DNA of 64,000 nucleotides from Gammaproteobacteria bacterium (GCA_016716465.1 JADJWH010000001.1:1240001-1304000); one strand, 5' to 3'; positions 1 to 11,980 are shown, counted from the first letter of the stretch. Notes: generated by a model from the sequence alone, not told the origin. Translations and numbers: made by a program.

Positions 1-22
1 CAGCCTGGCCGCGGATCTGCAT

Positions 23-376
23 ATGAACGCAGCCGACCTCTACCGCGAGGAGATGTTCACTGATCGCCAGGTCGGCACGATCCGGCGTCTCTCGCCTGTC
101 ACGGCCGACGGCTCCCCCGACGCTTCCCGCCCGGTCAGCTACCTGGGGCAGACCCAGATCCTGACACCGGTCGGCGCCCTGCCGCTCAATTTCGAGATCG
201 CGGCCGCCTCACTCGAGGAAGCGGCGCGCAACTTCGGTCACGCGGCGCAGGCGGCCGCGGAACAAACCATCGAGGAACTGCGTCAGATGCGCCGCGAATC
301 GGCCTCGTCGCTGGTGCTGCCGGACTCGGGCCCGGGCGGGGGATTCCCGGGAAGCGGAAAGATCCAGTTCCCCTGA
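23..376 (+). CDS. Conserved hypothetical protein, possibly cut by the window edge
   Basis: A 117-residue soluble protein with no signal peptide or membrane segment. The first 60 residues are rich in charged residues (MNAADLYREEMFTDRQVGTI). Residues 60-95 look helical and Ala/Glu-rich, and the tail is Gly/Pro-rich and probably disordered. No catalytic motif was recognised. No ribosome binding site is visible before the ATG, and the frame stays open to base 2, so the true start may lie upstream of the window. It reads in the same direction as the R3H ATPase that starts about 105 bases later. Codon use matches the high-GC neighbours, so it is probably a real gene. Function unknown. Confidence 0.6.
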   Translation: MNAADLYREEMFTDRQVGTIRRLSPVTADGSPDASRPVSYLGQTQILTPVGALPLNFEIAAASLEEAARNFGHAAQAAAEQTIEELRQMRRESASSLVLPDSGPGGGFPGSGKIQFP

Positions 377-480
377 TACCTCCGCGCACCGGCGCCGCGC
401 GATCGAGGTTGACCGTGCGGCGTCTCCTGCCGATATAATCTGGCAACGGGGCTTGCCGCATTTCGGGGCACCGCTATCAC

Positions 481-2031
<1,551 letters not shown>

Positions 2032-2342
2032 TCGGGCACGCTTTCACGCGCGCCTTGCTTGTATTACCTCCCCGCACCCTTTATAGTGACAGCGCCTGCC
2101 GCGGTGTAGCCTGACACGAGAGCGAAGGACTTCCTGCCTTCGTTCGCACGTCTTGTTTCCTGCATCCATCCAGCGCACCGTCCCATGCGCATCGAGGATC
2201 CCAGGCTGCGTGTCAGCCCCGCTGGCATCAGGTCAGGCTTCCTGAAACGGGCGAGGAACGGACGCGGAAGCGTATGTTCGGCTCTCCTCCTATCCACGCC
2301 GCGCCCCTCCCTGGGCAACGCCCCACCCCGGAGATTTATGGA

Positions 2343-2609
2343 ATGAAAAAATTGTATGTCGGCAACCTCCCCGCGGAGACCTCCGAACACGCAGTCAGCG
2401 AGCTCTTTTCCGAATATGGCAAGGTCCGCTCCATCCATCTGATGACCGATGTCTTCACGCGCAAGTGCCGGGGCTTCGGCTTCATCGAGATGGAAGGCCA
2501 TGAGGCGCGCGCTGCCGTCGCGGGCCTGGACGGCAAAACCTTCGGCGGCAAACCCCTGCGCGTGCGCTTCGAGGATGCCGAGCGGAGCCAGGGAAGACGC
2601 AGACGCTGA
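2343..2609 (+). CDS. RRM-type RNA-binding protein (cold-shock/Rbp-like)
   Basis: An 88-residue single RRM protein. RNP2 is KLYVGNL near the N-terminus and RNP1 is KCRGFGFIEM in the middle, followed by the usual GKPLRVRFEDA strand and an Arg-rich tail. The aromatic residues of RNP1 and RNP2 needed for stacking on RNA are present. An in-frame ATG lies 69 bases upstream, but MKKLYVGNL at 2343 matches the family start. The gap after the upstream gene is about 310 bases, so a long 5' leader is possible, as often seen for cold-inducible RRM genes. Role inferred: RNA chaperone or post-transcriptional regulator. Confidence 0.88.
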   Translation: MKKLYVGNLPAETSEHAVSELFSEYGKVRSIHLMTDVFTRKCRGFGFIEMEGHEARAAVAGLDGKTFGGKPLRVRFEDAERSQGRRRR

Positions 2610-2624
2610 AATCCGCACCACCCC

Positions 2625-2650
2625 ATCCTGTCGCCGCCTAGCGACAGGAT
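2625..2650 (+). terminator. Perfect 9-bp hairpin after the RRM gene
   Basis: ATCCTGTCG (2625-2633) pairs perfectly with CGACAGGAT (2642-2650) across an 8-base loop, 16 bases after the RRM stop codon. No T-run follows, so it may act as an mRNA-stabilising hairpin or a weak terminator rather than a classical intrinsic terminator. Confidence 0.5.
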
Positions 2651-2871
2651 AAATTCAAGCGTTATCGGGTACTTGAAAAACCGACCTGACCGCACTGTCG
2701 CACTTTCCCGACAGAATCCCCGGGTTACGGGGATGAGATTTCCTTCTGTAACAATCTAATATATTGATTCAAATAGCATAAATATACGTGGCATGGATAT
2801 CGCATTTGACCGTATGGAACGCTCGCGCGCGACTGACGTAATCAGACCAGCGGGAACACAGGAGGTGAGCC

Positions 2872-3168
2872 ATGAAATCGATGACGATGCAGGCCACATT
2901 GACGGCTTTGACACTGATCGCGGCAACCGGTATCGGATGGGCGGATACGTCGCCGGGATCGATGCGCCATGCCGCCATGACCCAGACCCCTTCCTTTGAT
3001 CAGGTCGACACCAACAAGGACGGCTCGATCACCAGGGATGAGGCCGGTACGGCCAAGGTGCTGCAGCAGGATTCCAGCTTCACGTCCGCCGATCAGAACA
3101 AGGATGGCAAGCTGAGCAAGACCGAATATGACGCCGCGATGAAGGCGCAGGATCGGCGAGGCGGATGA
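2872..3168 (+). CDS. Secreted EF-hand calcium-binding protein
   Basis: A 98-residue protein with an N-terminal signal peptide (hydrophobic to about residue 22, likely cut after IGWA). Two canonical EF-hand loops follow: DTNKDGSITRDE and DQNKDGKLSKTE, each with the Asp/Asn/Asp/Gly spacing and terminal Glu needed to bind Ca2+. A strong Shine-Dalgarno (AGGAGGTGAG) lies 5 bases before the ATG and fixes the start. The protein should be periplasmic. Small two-EF-hand exported proteins are common in gammaproteobacteria, and their role is mostly unknown (Ca2+ buffering or sensing). The next gene also encodes an envelope protein, but with a separate leader. Confidence 0.85.
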   Translation: MKSMTMQATLTALTLIAATGIGWADTSPGSMRHAAMTQTPSFDQVDTNKDGSITRDEAGTAKVLQQDSSFTSADQNKDGKLSKTEYDAAMKAQDRRGG

Positions 3169-3305
3169 TTTTGCTCTCATAACCCTTCCTTCCCCCATTT
3201 GAGAGCATGCTGGCCGGGGGCGCGAACAGCGCCTTCCGGTCAGGTTTTATTACGGGGAAGGTATCGCACTTCGACCATATATTTCCAAGCAAGGAGACAA
3301 TGACA

Positions 3306-3632
3306 ATGAAACGATCGACCACCCTTTCCGCCCTGGCCCTGATCCTGGCCGCGGGTTCATTCGCCCTGGTGACCGGCTGCAGCAAGTCTGATGAGACCGC
3401 GTCCCTCGAAGACACCCAATCCCGGATCTCGAGCGAGGTCAGTGACGCCGCCAGCGCCATGGGTGAGAAGACGGAAGAGCTCGCCGATCAGGCGCAGGAA
3501 GCCGGCGAACAGGCGATGGAAAGCGTTGAGCAGGCGGCCTCCGACGCCGCGGATGCCGCGGGGGATGCAGCCTCGAAGGCGGCGGATGCCGCCGGCGATG
3601 CCGCGAGCACCATGGCGGGCGAAACGGACTAA
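3306..3632 (+). CDS. Small Ala-rich lipoprotein
   Basis: A 108-residue lipoprotein. The signal peptide ends in the lipobox LVTGC, giving an acylated Cys near residue 24. The mature part is low-complexity, acidic and Ala-rich, with repeated units such as AADAAGDAAS that should form a long amphipathic helix or coiled coil. Two ATGs lie 6 bases apart. The second (3306) has the better spacing from AAGGAGA at 3291-3297. The protein resembles the entericidin/LEA-like class of stress lipoproteins in composition only, and no specific function is claimed. Outer-membrane placement is likely because the residue after Cys is Ser, not Asp. Confidence 0.75.
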   Translation: MKRSTTLSALALILAAGSFALVTGCSKSDETASLEDTQSRISSEVSDAASAMGEKTEELADQAQEAGEQAMESVEQAASDAADAAGDAASKAADAAGDAASTMAGETD

Positions 3633-3775
3633 GCGAATCTGATCAGACAATAATCGGCCGGCAGCCAAATTCTTACCGTAGTTCTTCCAAATGGGCGGGA
3701 GATGTCTCCGCCCGGCGCCCGCATGCGGCCGGGGATACACCTGCCCGCGGGTGGTCTGTGCTATCCTTCACGCTG

Positions 3776-3803
3776 CCGCGGGCGGCCGGTACGCCGCCCG
3801 CGG
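3776..3803 (+). other. Perfect 11-bp GC hairpin upstream of glrK
   Basis: CCGCGGGCGGC (3776-3786) and GCCGCCCGCGG (3793-3803) form an 11-bp stem with a 6-base loop, ending 43 bases before the glrK start. No T-run follows. It could be a leader structure or a terminator for the lipoprotein gene. No other gene was seen between 3633 and 3846. Confidence 0.5.
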
Positions 3804-3846
3804 TTCCCCGTACGCCGACTTCCGAAAACCGTTCCGGCAGTGAAGG

Positions 3847-5319
3847 ATGCGCATCCATCGACCCGTGGCCCTGTTTCCGACACGATCCATACTGCAGCTG
3901 ATTCTGCTCGGCTTCGTCGCGGTGGCGCTGCCGCTGGTCATCGCCCTGATCACCGCGGCGGTCTACGTCGACCGCCTCACCACGCATAGCAAACGCAGCG
4001 TACTCGAAGCTGTCGCAGCGACCCAGTCGAGCCGTCTGCTGGTGGAGCATCTGACCGCCATGGAGCGCAGCGCGCGGCAATTCCAGGTGCTGAACGACCG
4101 CACCCTGCTCGATGCCTACAAGGCCCGGCGCAAACAGCTGTATCAGACCGTCGGTGAGCTGCTCCGCCTCGATCTCAAACCCCTGCAGCGGGAAACCATC
4201 GACACATTGGTCGGGCGGGAGGAGGCGGTCTATCGCCAACTCGACGATCCTACGACGAGCGCGGCGGAGATCGCGGCCGCCATCGAATCCTTCTCCGCCC
4301 TCAATGCCTCCGCCCGCGAGATCCTGTCGGAAAGCAGCCAGCTCATCGGCGAAAGCGTCGGCGAGATACAGGGGCTCGCGGAACGCGCCCGCCTCCTGTT
4401 GCTGTGGCAGGCGCTCACCCTGATTCCGATCGCGCTGCTGCTCACCGTCCTGTTCATTGCGCTGATCGCCAAACCCCTCCGGCAGCTCGACCAGTCGATC
4501 CGACGCCTGGGCGACGGCGATTTCGGCCAGGAGATCACCGTCGGGGGGCCCAACGACCTGAAGGAACTGGGCCGCCGGCTCGAATGGATGCGCCAGCGCC
4601 TGCTCACGCTGGAAAACCAGAAGGTGTCCTTCCTGCGCCATGTCTCTCATGAACTGAAGACCCCGCTCACCACCATCCGCGAAGGCAGTGAACTGCTCAA
4701 GGAGCAGGTGGTCGGCTCACTCAACGAGGAACAGAGCGAGATCGTCAATATGCTCAAGCAGCAGAGCCTGAAACTGCAAAAGTTGATCGAGGATCTGCTC
4801 AGATTCAGCACGCTGGAGATCGACAGCCAGCGCATGACGACGGAACCGGTCGCGCTCGACCAGATGATCCGGGAAGTCAGCGCAAACCACAAGCTCGCGG
4901 CGCGCTCCCGCTCGGTGGAACTGCGGCTGAAACTGGAACCCGTTGTGGTGACCGGCGACCGGGAGAAACTCCGCACCGTCGTAGACAACCTGCTTTCGAA
5001 TGCCGTAAAGTACACGCCTGACAAGGAATATGTGCGAATATCCCTGGCGCGCCGCGACGGCGCCGCCGTCATTGACGTCGCGGATACCGGACCCGGCATC
5101 CACCCCGACGAACGTGATAAAATCTTCGCGGCCTTCTACCAGGGACGCGCCCGTTCGGCGGGAGCGGTCAAGGGTAGCGGCCTGGGACTTTCCATCGCCA
5201 GAGAACTCATTCACCTGCACCATGGCACGATCGAGATCATCGATGGAGACGGCGGCGCCCATTTCCGCGTCACGCTGCCCGACGCAGGCGGAGGCGGCGC
5301 GCACAATGATCCGCGTTGA
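3847..5319 (+). CDS. glrK: Sensor histidine kinase GlrK (QseE-like)
   Basis: A 490-residue membrane kinase. TM1 is at about 15-40 and TM2 at about 184-207, with a helical periplasmic sensor domain between. A HAMP segment (about 207-255) precedes the HisKA domain, with phospho-acceptor His268 in VSHELKTP. The C-terminal HATPase domain has the N box (NLLSNAVKYTP), G1 (DTGPGI) and G2 (GSGLGLSIA). It overlaps the next gene by 14 bases, and the order kinase-lipoprotein-sigma54 regulator is the conserved glrK-qseG-glrR arrangement. In enterobacteria the system senses cell-envelope state. The signal here is unknown. The upstream hairpin at 3776-3803 lies in its leader. Confidence 0.92.
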   Translation: MRIHRPVALFPTRSILQLILLGFVAVALPLVIALITAAVYVDRLTTHSKRSVLEAVAATQSSRLLVEHLTAMERSARQFQVLNDRTLLDAYKARRKQLYQTVGELLRLDLKPLQRETIDTLVGREEAVYRQLDDPTTSAAEIAAAIESFSALNASAREILSESSQLIGESVGEIQGLAERARLLLLWQALTLIPIALLLTVLFIALIAKPLRQLDQSIRRLGDGDFGQEITVGGPNDLKELGRRLEWMRQRLLTLENQKVSFLRHVSHELKTPLTTIREGSELLKEQVVGSLNEEQSEIVNMLKQQSLKLQKLIEDLLRFSTLEIDSQRMTTEPVALDQMIREVSANHKLAARSRSVELRLKLEPVVVTGDREKLRTVVDNLLSNAVKYTPDKEYVRISLARRDGAAVIDVADTGPGIHPDERDKIFAAFYQGRARSAGAVKGSGLGLSIARELIHLHHGTIEIIDGDGGAHFRVTLPDAGGGGAHNDPR

Positions 5320-5916
5320 GCGCGCACTGGCGATGTCGCTGCTCGCGGTGACCCTGTCCGCCTGCGCTGCGCTGAACCCGCATGGAAACACCCAGTCCAC
5401 CACCACTGAGGCCGCGCAGCCCCCCGCGCCGGTGATGACGCCCGCGGAGACGGACGTCTCAGCCGCGCATGATGCCCCGGTCCAGCCCGAGCCGTCCACA
5501 GAAACCCCGGCGCCGGCAGCCGTCCGGATTGCCGAACTGCTGCGCGAAGCCGCTGCCTACGGCGCGTCGTCCCCGGAAGAACAGCGCACCGTCCTCGAGG
5601 AGGCCGAGACCCGGCGCGCGCACGAACAGACCCCGCAGGCCCTGGTTCGGTTCGCGCTATTGCAGTCGCTCAGCGAAGCGAACCGCCAAGCCGACATCGA
5701 CACATCCTCACGGCTGCTTGATCTGCTCGCAGAACCGTCCATGGAGGGTAACGACGCCGATCTCGTCCCGCTGACACAGCTGCTCGCGCATATCCTGGGC
5801 GAGCGCGGGCGCCTGGCGGCGCAGAATGCCGAACTGACACGCAAGCTGAACCAGCTGAAGGCGATTGAACAGCAACTGGGCGATCGCGACGGGGCCGACA
5901 TGCCCCCGCCTGCGCC

Positions 5917-5920
<4 letters not shown>
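5306..5920 (+). CDS. qseG: QseG-like outer-membrane lipoprotein
   Basis: A 204-residue lipoprotein encoded between the kinase and its regulator. The signal sequence ends in lipobox LSAC (Cys about residue 20). A Pro/Thr-rich low-complexity stretch (about 25-70) leads to a helical C-terminal half rich in Leu, Ala, Glu and Gln that could form a coiled coil (about 150-195). The ATG at 5306 overlaps the glrK stop. A second in-frame ATG at 5333 would leave too short a signal peptide. In E. coli QseG (YfhG) binds the sensor QseE/GlrK at the envelope. The assignment here rests on position, size and lipoprotein nature, because this family is poorly conserved. Confidence 0.75.
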
Positions 5921-7275
<1,355 letters not shown>

Positions 7276-7332
7276 GTCGCCGCGACGGTGCACGGACCGC
7301 GGGAAACCACGCGGCGCGGCCCCCGCCCGCGG

Positions 7333-8280
7333 CTACAGCCAGCCCTTGCGCTTGAAGTACCAGTAGGGAGCGATGGCCGAGGCCACCATCAGGAGCAGCG
7401 CCCAGGGATACCCCACCAGCCAGTGCAGCTCCGGCATATAGTCGAAATTCATGCCATAGATGCTGGCCACCAGCGTCGGGGGCAGAAACACCACGGCCGC
7501 GATGGAAAAGATCTTGATGATCTGATTCTGCTCGATGTTGATGAAGCCCTGCGCGGCATCCATCAGGAAGTTCACCTTCTCGAACAGAAAGCTGTTGTGC
7601 GGGAGCAGCGAATCGATGTCGCGCAGCAACTCGCGCACCCACTCGGTGTTGGTGGCGTCGAGACGTCCGCGCCTTAGCAGAAAGGTCAGGCCGCGCTGGG
7701 CGTCCATCAGACACAGCCGGATCTTGCCGTTGATGTCCTCATGGCGCGCGAGTTCGTCGATGGACTCCTCCAGCTCGACGTCGTTCTCCTCCAGCACCAT
7801 GCTGCTGACGCGTTCGAGACCGGTGTAGACCTCTTCCAGCGTATCCGCCAGATCCTCGATCTTGATCTCGAGCAGGGTCAGCAGGATCGACATGGCGCTC
7901 ACCGCCACGCCGGACTCGCGCCGGGCGCGCATGCGCAGCAGGCGGAAGGCCGGGATCTCGCGCTCGCGCAGGCTGAACAGGCGGTCACCGCTGACGGTGA
8001 ATACCACCGAGGTGTTGCGCGGGTGGCCGTCCACCTCATGCAGGAACAGGCCGTGGACATGCAGGCCGCTTTCGTCCTCGTAGGAGCGAGCGCTGGCCTC
8101 GATCTCTTCGGCCTCCTCGGCCTCGGGCAGCTCCTGACGATAGAGCGCCTCGACACGCGCCCGCTCATCGTCGGTGGGATCGACGAGATCGATCCACAAG
8201 GCATCTTCCAGGCGGCGTTCCGGTTCATCTCCGGCCAGCGGCACCAGGCGACCGTTATCCAGCACAAAGGCAAACAGCAT
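7333..8280 (-). CDS. corA: CorA-type magnesium/cobalt transporter
   Basis: A 315-residue member of the CorA channel family. A long cytoplasmic N-terminal alpha/beta and coiled-helix region (about 1-250) precedes two C-terminal TM helices. The signature YGMNF sits at the end of TM1, and a basic C-terminus (KRKGWL) follows TM2. The start MLFAFVLDNG is preferred over an ATG 33 bases upstream because it matches the family N-terminus. It should form a pentameric inner-membrane Mg2+ (Co2+/Ni2+) channel. It converges with glrR. About 150 bases separate it from DUF3501 upstream, so independent transcription is likely. Confidence 0.92.
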   Translation of the reverse strand: MLFAFVLDNGRLVPLAGDEPERRLEDALWIDLVDPTDDERARVEALYRQELPEAEEAEEIEASARSYEDESGLHVHGLFLHEVDGHPRNTSVVFTVSGDRLFSLREREIPAFRLLRMRARRESGVAVSAMSILLTLLEIKIEDLADTLEEVYTGLERVSSMVLEENDVELEESIDELARHEDINGKIRLCLMDAQRGLTFLLRRGRLDATNTEWVRELLRDIDSLLPHNSFLFEKVNFLMDAAQGFINIEQNQIIKIFSIAAVVFLPPTLVASIYGMNFDYMPELHWLVGYPWALLLMVASAIAPYWYFKRKGWL

Positions 8281-8433
8281 GGAGGCCCCCCATCCGCGAC
8301 CGTATCCCGGCAAACCGGGGGCACTGTAGCATACAACGGGATTTGTGATAAACCTCGGCGCCTGCCGCGTGACTCGCTGCGGGCATCACGGGTGGAAACG
8401 CGGACAGTAAGCGCCGCCGGAAACGGGGATCGA

Positions 8434-9018
8434 CTAGCCCAGATCCGACGCCAGCGAGCGGCGCACGTTATCGGCCACGGCCTCGATGGTATGACGATAG
8501 GCGGGGTGATCAATGCCCATGCCCATGCCGGCGCCCTGCCGGACCGCCCCGCTCATCGCGGGCGTGAGCTCGAAGCGCAGGAAGTGTACCGAAGAGGTCT
8601 TGTCCACCCTCTCGCGCTCCATGTCTTCGTCGGCGATGGCCCACACCGGTTCGAATCCGGCGACCCGCAGCCAGACCCGGTCCTCGATGTCGACCATGCG
8701 CGCCAGGGCCTGCTGGCGCTCGTCGATATCGGCGTATTCCAGCATGAAGGTGGCCTTGAGGTTGCTGCCGTCCGGGATCAGCGGGTTGTAGGCCTCCAGC
8801 TCATCGATGATACCCGCCTCCTCGAAGATGCGCTCCACCCGCAGCATTTCCTGCACCTGGTACTGGATGGTCAGACGGTCCTCGAAGTACAGTCTGGCAT
8901 GGGGGCCGATCGGGACCTGGCGGTCCTTCTTGTGCGCCATCACGCGCGCGCGGAAGTCGGCGCGCATCCTGGCATAGGCCTCAAGCGAATACAGATCCTG
9001 TCGTGTCAGTTTCTTCAT
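8434..9018 (-). CDS. DUF3501 family protein
   Basis: A 194-residue soluble protein matching DUF3501 by sequence style ([19 protein letters not shown] at the start, HFLRFELTP in the middle). No known catalytic motif was seen. It lies 31 bases behind the Fe-S oxidoreductase and is the third gene of a rubrerythrin-Fe-S protein-DUF3501 operon. This association recurs in many proteobacteria and suggests a joint role in peroxide or oxidative stress, perhaps as an electron-transfer accessory. Its biochemistry is not established. Confidence in the family is high, and in the function low. Confidence 0.85.
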   Translation of the reverse strand: MKKLTRQDLYSLEAYARMRADFRARVMAHKKDRQVPIGPHARLYFEDRLTIQYQVQEMLRVERIFEEAGIIDELEAYNPLIPDGSNLKATFMLEYADIDERQQALARMVDIEDRVWLRVAGFEPVWAIADEDMERERVDKTSSVHFLRFELTPAMSGAVRQGAGMGMGIDHPAYRHTIEAVADNVRRSLASDLG

Positions 9019-9049
9019 GGCAAGCTCCGGGATCGCCCCGCGGCGGGCG

Positions 9050-10402
9050 TCACTCTATGCCGTAGGCGGTTCTCAACAGCGTAATGGGATGAGTCGAGTC
9101 CGAACCGTCCCCCAGGCCGTTGGCGATGTGATGACCGGCGATCGGGCAATCGCTGGAATAATGGTCGGCCCCGGCGCCCTTGACCTTGTTGATCACGGGG
9201 CGGCAGATCTTCGTCGCAATGGCGAAGGTCTCGCTCTTCACGCCGTAGGTCCCGTCATGTCCGGAACAGCGCTCGATCATCTCCACGCTGGTCTGCGGCA
9301 CCAGTTGCAGCAGGTCGCGCGTCTTGTAGCCGATGTTCTGCACCCGCAGATGACAGGCCGTGTGATAGGCAACCTTGCCGAGCGGACGCTTGAAGTCGGT
9401 CTTCAGGCGGCCTTCCTTGTGGCGCAGCATCAGATACTCGAAGGGGTCGTAGGTCGCGCGGCTGACCGCGCGCACCTGTGCGTCCCGCGGGAACAACAGG
9501 GGATACTCCTGCTTCAGCATCAGCACGCAGGACGGCACCGGCCCGACGATGTCCCAGCCGTCTTCCACCCACTGCGCGAGCCGGGGAATATTGAATTCCT
9601 TGGCCTGCCGAACCGCCTCCAGGTCGCCCAGTTCGAGCTTGGGCATGCCGCAGCAGCGCTCCTCCTCCATCGTGACGACGGGGATGCCGTTGTGCTCGAA
9701 GATCGCGATCAGGTCCTCGCCGATCTGCGGTTCGTTGCGGTTGCCATAGCAGGTGGTGAACAGCACCACCCTGCCCTTGGTCTCCGCGGTGGCGACCGGC
9801 TGCAGCACGGGCGGCTGCCGCCGCTTGACGCGCTTGCGCAGGCTGTCGCTGTGGTATTCCGGTATGTGCGCATCGGGATGGACGCCGATGAACTTGTCCA
9901 TCAGCCTGCGCACCGCCCCGTTCCGGTTGGCGGCGTTCACCGCCTGCGCGATTACCGGTATGCCGGCCAGATTGCCCACCGTATCAGTCGCGGTGAGCAT
10001 CTTGTCGCGCGCCGTGAATTCACCCTTTTTGAACTTGACCGCCTTGGCGCGCAGCATCAGGTGCGGGAAATCGATGTTCCATGGATGCGGCGGCACGTAG
10101 GGACACTTGGTCATGTAGCACATGTCGCACAGGTAACAGTGGTCGACCACGTCCCAGTACACCTTCTTGTCAACGCCGTCGAGTTCCAGGGTCTCGGAGG
10201 CGTCGATGGCATCGAACAGGGTTGGGAAGGAGTTGCACAGGCTGAAGCAGCGCCGACAGCCATGGCAAATGTCGAAGACGCGTTCCAGTTCCTTGATCAG
10301 TGCCGGCTCGTCGTAGAACTCCGGCTGGTCCCATTTCAACGGGTGGCGGGTGGGCGCCTCGAGGCTGCCCTCGCGCTGGCCTTCGGTCACGGTCGTCGAC
10401 AT
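9050..10402 (-). CDS. Fe-S oxidoreductase, heterodisulfide reductase/GlpC-like
   Basis: A 450-residue cytoplasmic protein with two N-terminal ferredoxin-like clusters: [11 protein letters not shown] (about 46-56) and [13 protein letters not shown] (about 88-100). Two C-terminal CCG-type modules follow. The first is intact ([14 protein letters not shown]); the second is altered to ERCSGHDG, where one Cys of the motif is replaced. Such proteins pass electrons between ferredoxin, quinone or thiol partners. Its place between rubrerythrin and DUF3501 suggests it reduces the rubrerythrin-like protein, which lacks its own rubredoxin domain. The electron donor is unknown. The start is taken at [10 protein letters not shown]. 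No SD decides it strongly. Confidence 0.88.
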   Translation of the reverse strand: MSTTVTEGQREGSLEAPTRHPLKWDQPEFYDEPALIKELERVFDICHGCRRCFSLCNSFPTLFDAIDASETLELDGVDKKVYWDVVDHCYLCDMCYMTKCPYVPPHPWNIDFPHLMLRAKAVKFKKGEFTARDKMLTATDTVGNLAGIPVIAQAVNAANRNGAVRRLMDKFIGVHPDAHIPEYHSDSLRKRVKRRQPPVLQPVATAETKGRVVLFTTCYGNRNEPQIGEDLIAIFEHNGIPVVTMEEERCCGMPKLELGDLEAVRQAKEFNIPRLAQWVEDGWDIVGPVPSCVLMLKQEYPLLFPRDAQVRAVSRATYDPFEYLMLRHKEGRLKTDFKRPLGKVAYHTACHLRVQNIGYKTRDLLQLVPQTSVEMIERCSGHDGTYGVKSETFAIATKICRPVINKVKGAGADHYSSDCPIAGHHIANGLGDGSDSTHPITLLRTAYGIE

Positions 10403-10476
10403 GATGATGAGGAACGCACGCTATGGAGACAAGGCTGCGGGGCCGGCACAACCGGCCCCTTTCGACAGCCGGTGGT

Positions 10477-10896
10477 TTACTTGCCCAGGGTATCCAGAGA
10501 TTTCTGGAACCGGTTCGCGTGCGAACGCTCGGCCTTGGCCAGCGTCTCGAACCAGTCCGCGATCTCGTCGAACCCTTCGTCGCGCGCCGTCTTGGCCATG
10601 CCCGGGTACATGTCGCTGTACTCATGGGTCTCGCCGGCGATCGCCGCCTTCAGGTTCTTCGAGGTATCGCCGATCGGCAGACCGGTGGCCGGATCACCGC
10701 AGGCCTCCAGGTATTCCAGATGGCCGTGGGCATGCCCGGTCTCACCTTCCGCCGTGGAGCGAAACACGGCCGAGACATCGTTGTATCCTTCCACATCGGC
10801 CTTGGACGCGAAATACAGATAGCGCCGGTTGGCCTGCGACTCGCCCGCGAACGCGTACTTGAGATTGTCTTCCGTTTTACTGCCTTTCAGTTGCAT
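10477..10896 (-). CDS. Rubrerythrin-family diiron protein (no rubredoxin domain)
   Basis: A 139-residue four-helix ferritin-like protein. Diiron ligands are visible in [26 protein letters not shown] and ERSHANRF. The C-terminal rubredoxin (CxxC...CxxC) module of classical rubrerythrin is absent, so it must receive electrons from a partner, most simply the Fe-S protein encoded next. The start at MQLKGSK is chosen because GGAGGG lies 7 bases before it. An upstream in-frame ATG (10929) lacks an SD. Expected activity is peroxide reduction in the cytoplasm. The palindrome at 10932-10950 lies 36 bases upstream of the start and may mediate stress or iron control. Confidence 0.9.
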   Translation of the reverse strand: MQLKGSKTEDNLKYAFAGESQANRRYLYFASKADVEGYNDVSAVFRSTAEGETGHAHGHLEYLEACGDPATGLPIGDTSKNLKAAIAGETHEYSDMYPGMAKTARDEGFDEIADWFETLAKAERSHANRFQKSLDTLGK

Positions 10897-10931
10897 GTCA
10901 TGACCCTCCAGAACAGACGTATCACTCATAT

Positions 10932-10950
10932 ATTTAGACGCAGTCTAAAT
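10932..10950 (-). promoter_or_regulatory. Perfect palindromic operator candidate of the rubrerythrin operon
   Basis: ATTTAGAC (10932-10939), a 3-base spacer GCA, then GTCTAAAT (10943-10950): two perfect 8-bp arms directly upstream of the rubrerythrin start. On the minus strand AT-rich sequence that could hold a -10 (TAAATA/TATATG) lies just downstream, so a bound repressor would cover the promoter. The TTTAGA-N-TCTAAA shape resembles boxes of Fur-superfamily peroxide/iron regulators (Irr/PerR type). The actual regulator is unknown. Confidence 0.6.
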
Positions 10951-11314
10951 TCTTGCCTACTGTATCCCAAGCCCCCTCGATCCGCAAGCCCGTATCCTGA
11001 AATTGAGAAATTGAGCGGCCCGTTGGCCCGGAAAGAATAACGTACGGAGTCGTTCACGGCCACGGCCGGAACCCCCGCCATCCCCCGGTCCTGTCCGGTG
11101 AAGATATAAAACTCACAGACCCATTTTTCAAGCATCGGCGGGAAACCGGAGGATGCTGCCGGGACCCATCCGGCCGTCGGGGTGAAAACGGCCAGCGTCC
11201 GGGAAACATGCATCGCGGATTGGCGTGATGCGATTCCCGGACGCCGGTTATTTCATCCTCTGCACCGCACAGGCGCCGCTCTTGCGGACCGGGCCCCGAG
11301 CAACGGTGCGGCGG
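10951..11314. other. Intergenic region between the rubrerythrin promoter and the pilin gene
   Basis: No convincing gene was found here. GCGTCCGGGA (11195-11204) and TCCCGGACGC (11235-11244) form a perfect 10-bp stem around a 30-base loop, positioned downstream of the leftward msh operon. Without a T-run it is only a possible 3'-end structure. Confidence 0.5.
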
Positions 11315-11980
11315 TCAGATCTTCCGGCAGACTGTGTAAAGAGTGGTGCCGTCGTCGAGGTAGTTGGTGGCGGCGGTCGTACCGGCCGGCTCGGCGTTGT
11401 TGGTTCCGGCGAGGGCGCGCACGGTGCCCGTATCGGACAGGCCGTCATCCACCGCGGCGTCGATGGCCTCGGCCGCCTTGCCGGGGACATTGCCCGCGCA
11501 CACGATATTGCCCGTCAGGCCCAGACCCCAGGCCGCCGTGGTATTGGAGATGCCGATCTGGCCGTTGTAGCCATGCAGCGGATTGGCGCGGCCGCCGGCG
11601 TTATTCGTCACTCCGGAAGGATCGCCGGCAATCAGGCCGGAATAGCGCAGGTGCTGCCACAGTAACTGGTTCTCGCTGTTGCCGGCATCGAAGGCGTTGG
11701 CATTCGCCAGCGCGCCGTTGCCGTTGCCCGCCACGGCGTTCGCCCAGCCGCGCCCGGCATTGCTGGCCTTGGTGTCGTCGCCCGGCAGTGCGTGGTAGCG
11801 ATTCTGATAGGCATAGAAGGCCGTTACCACGCCATCCATATCGTTGCGCAGGCTCTGGATCCTGGCATTCTCGATCATCTCCTGTCCCTTCAGGACACCG
11901 CCCAGCAGCAGACCGATGATCACCAGGACGATCGCGATTTCGATCAGCGTGAAACCCGCGTTTCGTTGTTTCATGTTCAT
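11315..11980 (-). CDS. Type IV pilin-like protein (prepilin with class III signal)
   Basis: A 221-residue prepilin. The short leader ends in MKQRNAG, followed by FTLIEIAIVLVIIGLLLGG: cleavage and N-methylation at G|F with Glu at +5, as required by prepilin peptidase PilD. The helix continues with KGQEMIENARIQSLRNDM. A globular head with two Cys (IVCAG and TVCRK) near the C-terminus could form the D-region disulfide. Two ATGs lie 6 bases apart (11980, 11974), and AAGGG spacing slightly favours the second. It is the last gene of the leftward MSHA-like operon and is the best candidate for the major pilin, although it is larger than typical MshA (about 170). Confidence 0.85.
   Translation of the reverse strand: MNMKQRNAGFTLIEIAIVLVIIGLLLGGVLKGQEMIENARIQSLRNDMDGVVTAFYAYQNRYHALPGDDTKASNAGRGWANAVAGNGNGALANANAFDAGNSENQLLWQHLRYSGLIAGDPSGVTNNAGGRANPLHGYNGQIGISNTTAAWGLGLTGNIVCAGNVPGKAAEAIDAAVDDGLSDTGTVRALAGTNNAEPAGTTAATNYLDDGTTLYTVCRKI

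Noticed and set aside
2274..2342. Upstream in-frame start adding 23 residues to the RRM protein
   Set aside because: The family begins at MKKLYVGNL; the extension is Pro-rich and unconserved in type.
2625..2650. Rho-independent terminator of classical type
   Set aside because: The hairpin is real, but no U-tract follows, so it is listed only with moderate confidence.
7741..9084. 447-codon frame antisense to corA and DUF3501
   Set aside because: It spans two genes and the gap between them, a typical high-GC shadow.
9017..10822. 601-codon open frame antisense to the Fe-S oxidoreductase and rubrerythrin
   Set aside because: The opposite strand encodes clear families with Fe-S and diiron motifs. 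The antisense product is low complexity.
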